From Ophiothrix spiculata (taxonomy: Eukaryota > Echinodermata > Ophiuroidea > Amphilepidida > Ophiotrichidae), in assembly GCA_000969725.1 (NCBI GenBank), contig JXSR01S017931.1: a stretch of 21,505 nucleotides of DNA. One strand, 5' to 3'. A model generated the notes under the pieces. That model did no database searches and was not told the origin of the DNA. It was given only the letters and a program-made list of their open reading frames with translations. Shown piece after piece: positions 17,829 to 21,505 of the stretch. Made by a program: the position numbers and the translations under genes. Position 1 is the first letter of the stretch. Each line of letters opens with the position of its first letter.

Positions 17829-18409
17829 ACTAAAGAAGTAACTCCCGGACTCTGTCCATGACTTCAAATGTAGGAAAGCACAAGCATTGGTCGCCTGCAA
17901 TAAACTCCACAAGATCTGGAAATCCTCTCTAGACCGAAGGACTAAAATCAGATTCTTCAAAGCCTGCGTGGAAAGTATTCTTTTGTACGGCTCAGAAACT
18001 TGGACAATCAGCAAGAAAATGGAAGATTGTATAAACGGCTGCTACACTCAACTTCTACGGAGGGTGCTTAACATCAGCTGGAAGGATCATATTCCAAACA
18101 CTTCAGTATATGGTGATATCCCTCCAATATCTTCAACAATCAGGCAACGCCGTTTATGTTTTGCTGGACACTGCATCCGCACCACTGACCAACCCATCTC
18201 TCACTTGATTTTCTGGACTCCTCCAGGTGAAAAATCAAACAGAGGCAGAAGTTCCCTTCAGTACACTGACACAATCAAGAGTGATCTCAACCTAGATCTA
18301 CGAGAGATCCAATATATCATGCAGGACAGGGAAATTTGGTCCGAACATGTAGCCAGTGCTTCTTCCATTCCGTCCACGGACGACCGATGATGATGATGAC
18401 TAAAGAAGT
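17829..18409 (+). mobile_element. 5'-truncated non-LTR retrotransposon with 11-bp target duplication
   Basis: ACTAAAGAAGT occurs at 17829-17839 and again at 18399-18409, bracketing the coding segment and a 3' tail of repeated GAT/TGA (18385-18398). This is the hallmark of target-primed reverse transcription with severe 5' truncation. The element lies in the intron between candidate exons 18905-19015 and 15693-15716, in opposite orientation to that gene. Confidence 0.92.
17842..18390 (+). CDS. C-terminal part of a non-LTR endonuclease/reverse transcriptase, open frame
   Basis: An uninterrupted frame of about 182 codons runs from the truncation point to TGA at 18388-18390, starting LPDSVHDFKCRKAQAL with no start codon of its own. 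It includes CVESILLYGSETWTISKKME, GCYTQLLRRVLNISWKDHI, STIRQRRLCFAGHCIR and EKSNRGRSS, the region after the palm in RTE/Nimb/I-like elements (LLYG.E.WT ... R.L.W.DHI ... R...GH..R ... RGR). The catalytic palm and endonuclease lie in the missing 5' part. The absence of stops contrasts with the other relics here and fits a recent insertion. It is not expected to be expressed as a functional protein. Confidence 0.9.
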   Translation, partial: LPDSVHDFKCRKAQALVACNKLHKIWKSSLDRRTKIRFFKACVESILLYGSETWTISKKMEDCINGCYTQLLRRVLNISWKDHIPNTSVYGDIPPISSTIRQRRLCFAGHCIRTTDQPISHLIFWTPPGEKSNRGRSSLQYTDTIKSDLNLDLREIQYIMQDREIWSEHVASASSIPSTDDR

Positions 18410-18904
18410 GTTTTCTTACCAACAAAAAATTCATCACCCATGCAAAGTTTCAATTAAAATTTGCCTTAGCACCTCTTTAAAAATAAAATAAAAAAACGCA
18501 TTTCTCTTTTAGGTTTTTGTCCAAGAAAGTCTGAGAATGCACAGACTTCCATTTTAATAGTATTTTCGTATACTGCTGCAAGGAGCTAAGGACCAGCTAG
18601 GTTCCAATGCCGAAAAACACAATTAAAAATGATATAAAAAATGATTACAAATAATTAAAGAATCAGGAAAAAAAAAACAATCGGTAGGCCTAATATTTCT
18701 TAGTTTCAAAAGAACGTGAAATTGTTAGAAACTGGGACATGATTGTACGGTCTAAGTCCACACCTCAATTTCAGGCAAAATATTGAAGTTGTTATGTTAA
18801 AAATGTTATAATCAGTTAGCTCCTTGAGAGTCGTGTGCATCTCATGATAGGTGGTTTGTTAACATTTACAATCAAAATGTGTGATTTTTTGGGCCTAAAC
18901 TTAC
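18410..18904. other. AT-rich intron-like sequence
   Basis: No repeat, open frame or element end recognised apart from short A runs. Confidence 0.5.
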
Positions 18905-19015
18905 CTTGTATGATGTAACATTTGGGTTTCCGAATTTGACAACCTCAACTTTGTTTACGTCCAGATTTTGGATGATAAATTTCATCTTTGGGTTTAAATT
19001 TGGTTTGTAATGATT
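18905..19015 (-). CDS. Candidate exon of the minus-strand gene
   Basis: It lies between TGTAG (a weak acceptor with little pyrimidine upstream) and TACAAG/GTAAGTTT (a strong donor). Exactly 111 bases, phase 0 at both ends, give 37 residues starting NHYKPNLNPKMKFIIQNLDV and ending VVKFGNPNVTSYK. The phase matches the next candidates downstream. KFGN also appears in frame 3 of the exon at 14712-14815. I do not recognise the product; upstream exons would lie beyond 19015, possibly outside the window. Confidence 0.45.
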
Positions 19016-19241
19016 CTACACTTTTTAAAGATGTTGCCTATATATGCTGAGTGGAATATTTTTAGGTTTTTTATTTTTCAAATATTTGCTGTCAAAACTT
19101 AGAAAGCTTAAATGGCCAAAGTAGTATGCATTATTCCTGTGACCTATGAGTCAAAAGACGTATAAAAATTACAATGCCCAATGATAAAAGTTAATTATGG
19201 TCCATGGTCACAGCTCTGGGACTAGTCCAAGTTAACCTACA
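19016..19241. other. Spacer, nothing recognised
   Basis: AT-rich sequence without open frames or repeats I can support. A GGACTAGTCC palindrome sits just before the hairpin that follows. Confidence 0.5.
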
Positions 19242-19290
19242 TGGACCTTAGTCACCTTCCCTTCTCACAAGAAGGTGACTCCCAGGTCCA
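19242..19290. repeat. Long hairpin
   Basis: TGGACCTTAGTCACCTTC pairs with GAAGGTGACTCCCAGGTCCA across an 11-base loop; 17 or so pairs form with a two-base bulge. A shorter perfect palindrome, GGACTAGTCC, lies about 15 bases upstream. Confidence 0.85.
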
Positions 19291-19476
19291 TTGACATTGT
19301 ACAGTCATGAATTGTAAAAGTTGTTTCATCAATTTTTAGTAGATTTAGTTTACATGCTTGACCCAAACATTCACTGAAATGATCCAGAATGACTTAAATA
19401 TTGTTGTGAGTATTTTTAAATGCCAGAGTAATTTTTAAACCAACTTTTGGCAACTTTTTTATCAAAGCACATGGTC

Positions 19477-19489
19477 GCCGCCATCTTGG
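19477..19489. promoter_or_regulatory. YY1-like motif GCCGCCATCTTGG
   Basis: The bases match the known YY1 consensus (GCCGCCATNTTG) exactly. The same motif is also frequent in animal transposon-derived repeats, so a regulatory role is only a possibility. Confidence 0.35.
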
Positions 19490-19774
19490 ATTTTGACCAA
19501 CTTTTATCAAAAAAAGGCATTTAAACTCAACTGAAGCTGATATTGGCCTGTTATATGTTGTTAAATAATATTAGGAATATACTGGCATACTTTTGGTAAA
19601 TTTATGTGCTCTCTGAAAGAAGATATTGACTTATGAAATTCGTCTATAGAGTAGGTCAATGGAGCTGAGTGTGACATTATCGTAAATGGAGTCCATCGTA
19701 GATAATTCACATTTTGGGACTACATGAACCTCAACTCCACAGACATTTATATAATGGGAGGTACCTGGTTTACA

Positions 19775-19860
19775 CGAACACATTGATACCTTAACCATAT
19801 CAATTGGACAAAGTTAAAATTTTGACCCTTCCCTTGACCAAGCTTATAATGGAGATGGTA
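19775..19860. repeat. Third copy of the GACAAAGTT/TGACCCTT interspersed repeat
   Basis: ATACCTTAACCATATCAATT, then GGACAAAGTTAAAATTTTGA and CCCTTCCCTTGACC, follows the same order as the 130-bp units at 8761-9005, with moderate divergence. Confidence 0.6.
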
Positions 19861-19897
19861 AACTGAAGACTGAAGACTATACAGTGTATACCTGGTG

Positions 19898-20320
19898 AGT
19901 CTAACCATGGAGCTATAATTAACAGGAGTGAGATCGCGATAAGTGGCTATTGTACTACGTTTGTTATAATCGATGTTTCAAGTGGCTCAACTTAATCACT
20001 TTCGATCGAGTGGCTCGCAACCTTTCCTTATTTTTGCCCAGCATGCATTGCGCGACCGGATGTTTACAGCTCATAAACCAATATGGTCGGCAGTCAATGT
20101 ACCAGCGACCACTGCATACCGAGGGCAGGAAAATTCTTATTTTTGTCATAAAATATAACATTCATCTATATTTAATAGACTGTTGTAATAGTTGAAAGAC
20201 ACGAGCAACTAATCATTGTCACAAATTTCAACTCAACTCGCATTTTCATACAAACATCTTCTCCTGAAAATAATGAAGTTTGTCGGACCATGAAGGTAAT
20301 TATAGCTCCATGTTCGGACT
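19898..20320. mobile_element. 423-bp element with about 24-bp inverted ends
   Basis: CATGGAGCTATAATTA at 19906-19921 is perfectly inverted at 20297-20312, and the similarity extends outwards (AGTCTAAC versus AGTCCGAA). No matching target duplication is obvious, so the class is unknown. Open frames inside (19950-20195 and overlapping ones) are on both strands and in several registers, and are not called genes. Confidence 0.75.
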
Positions 20321-20448
20321 TTTCATGAAAATTAACGTCCAAATTTTGTCATTTTGTCAAATTGGAAAACAACAGATGTTTTTTTTTTTAATATTTATTC
20401 ATTTAATTTCTTACTTATTCACTGATAATTAAGTTATGGACTTTAAGT

Positions 20449-20690
20449 TTAAAGGAGCATGGTCAAATTTTCCAGATTTCAGTTTCACTTTGAGTTGATT
20501 TCAGTTTCATATAAACATGATAAAAGATTGGCCTATATTTACCTCCAGTCCAGCTTTCATTTTCAAATTTCAATCAAATTTGTGTAACCTCACAAATTTT
20601 ATTAGTAATTTTGCATAGTTTTCTATTTATACTTTACTAAGTAAATTTATTTATGATTACCATAAAATAGACACATTTTTAGGAATGCCA
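20449..20690 (+). mobile_element. Second, truncated copy of the TTAA-flanked MITE family
   Basis: TTAA (20449-20452) is followed by AGGAGCATGGTCAAATTT, the same end as the copy at 16411. The later block ATGATTACCATAAAATAGAC matches the GGTTACCATAATTAGACAC block in that copy and is in the same order. The right inverted end is absent; the copy breaks at about 20690, where a short tandem array starts. Confidence 0.8.
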
Positions 20691-20696
20691 GACGAC

Positions 20697-20814
20697 TCGC
20701 CCCAATTACAAAGTCGCCCCAAAACTACAAAGTCGCCCCAATTACAAAGTCACCCCAGAATTACAAAGTCACCCCATTTACAAAGTCACCCCAAATCGTA
20801 CAATCTCGCCCCAG
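20697..20814. repeat. Short tandem array, six 17-20-bp units
   Basis: Variants of TC(G/A)CCCCAAATTACAAAG repeat from 20697 to 20814. The spacer between the CCCC block and ACAAAG varies in length and composition while CCCC and ACAAAGTC are kept. The last unit is degenerate. Confidence 0.92.
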
Positions 20815-21505
20815 TGGTAGCAATCAAAGCATTGGGCCATGATATATAATTGAGACGTTTAAAACGGGGATCTCGATTTTGCCATATAATAAATCGATCT
20901 ATTCATAAACCAAGTTAGTTGTTACCAATTGGATTATTCTCATTGATTGGATTACACCAGATCTTTGAATAAACGCCCGTTGACATTGGGCCAACACTAG
21001 ACACGTGGTGGGGTGATCACATTAATCTAAGGTTAATCCAATAAGCAGGAAATTGATATACATTGTGTGACATGGGTTTTCAATGGAATGGTAACAAAAA
21101 ATAAGAGAAGTCACTAGTCACTCTCTAAACTGGAGAGGTTCACATTTAACTCTTGTAAGTGATGAAACTTTCCGAGATTTTCAAAATGTTGCGTCTTGAA
21201 AAAGGGCTTATTTTGAACAAGGACGTCACCCAATAAATTATCATGATTACGGTAACATCTACTATTTACAGATTTTTTCAACAAATATTTTCCAAAAGAA
21301 CTTTAGTTGTAATACTAGTAATTATTTTGAAGCGACATGGGTGCTTTAAATTGTAAATAGGTAAACAGGTTACTTATATTCTTTAAATATTTTTGTATGT
21401 TTGTTGGGGTGTTTGTTTGTTTGTTTTTCTTTTGTTATGTATTATTTTGTTCATACATTGCACGAATGAAATTCCGAAAGGATCACGACAAATGGAAAAA
21501 AAAAA
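20815..21505. other. AT-rich sequence to the window end
   Basis: ATTGGGCCA occurs twice (about 20831 and 20985), a short GTTT repeat is near 21410-21426, and the window ends in an A run. No coding stretch, splice-flanked segment or element end is recognised. Confidence 0.5.

Noticed and set aside
19950..20195. Overlapping open frames on both strands
   Set aside because: They lie inside the 423-bp inverted-repeat element, overlap in several registers and lack motifs.
20697..20814. CRISPR-like array with short repeats
   Set aside because: Units are 17-20 bp, too short, and the variable part is only a few bases.

Overview
This window reads as nuclear genomic DNA of an animal, most likely a marine invertebrate. 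It is AT-rich, has no bacterial-style gene packing, shows consensus GT/AG splice signals around short open segments, and is crowded with decayed transposable elements. Families seen here (YqaJ-nuclease genes, a DUF7869-like multicopy gene, Gypsy elements with a conserved block just after the LTR, non-LTR retrotransposons, a tRNA-derived SINE, TAA- and TTAA-flanked MITEs) are typical of molluscs, echinoderms, cnidarians or cephalochordates. The sequence alone does not fix the species.

Layout. 1-1507: an identical 208-bp duplication, a 168-bp MITE with 33-bp inverted ends and TAA target duplication, and three 172-bp tandem repeats. 1565-2148 (minus): decayed 3' part of a non-LTR reverse transcriptase. 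2169-2265 (minus): a candidate cellular exon. 2464-3577 (plus): broken gene for a SWIM/YqaJ-type nuclease. 4041-5535 (plus): a two-exon, frameshifted relic of another multicopy invertebrate gene (DUF7869-like). 5955-6312: 33/35-bp minisatellite running directly into a coiled-coil terminal exon with a poly(A) signal. 6703-9140: small repeats, a hAT-like MITE, a candidate exon, a second reverse-transcriptase fragment and a 130-bp repeat ending in a poly-C run. 9210-9509: SGNH-esterase-like fragment. 9540-11520: Gypsy relic with LTR end, gag with zinc knuckles, the start of RT and then RNase H; protease and most of pol are deleted or replaced. 11.9-12.3 kb: a second DUF7869-like fragment. 12920-13098: MITE with TAA duplication. 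14085-19015 (minus): up to five candidate exons of an unrecognised coiled-coil protein gene. Elements lying between these exons include an 84-bp repeat, a TTAA-flanked MITE, a tRNA-derived SINE and a fresh 5'-truncated non-LTR insertion with an 11-bp target duplication. 19.2-20.8 kb: a long hairpin, a 423-bp inverted-repeat element, a second copy of the TTAA family and a short tandem array.

There is no operon or defence-type system. The host gene candidates are the minus-strand exons; nearly everything else is mobile-element debris. The most unusual material is the neighbouring YqaJ and DUF7869-like relics, the coiled-coil exon fused to a minisatellite, and the unrecognised minus-strand gene. 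Family names come from remembered motifs, not a search.
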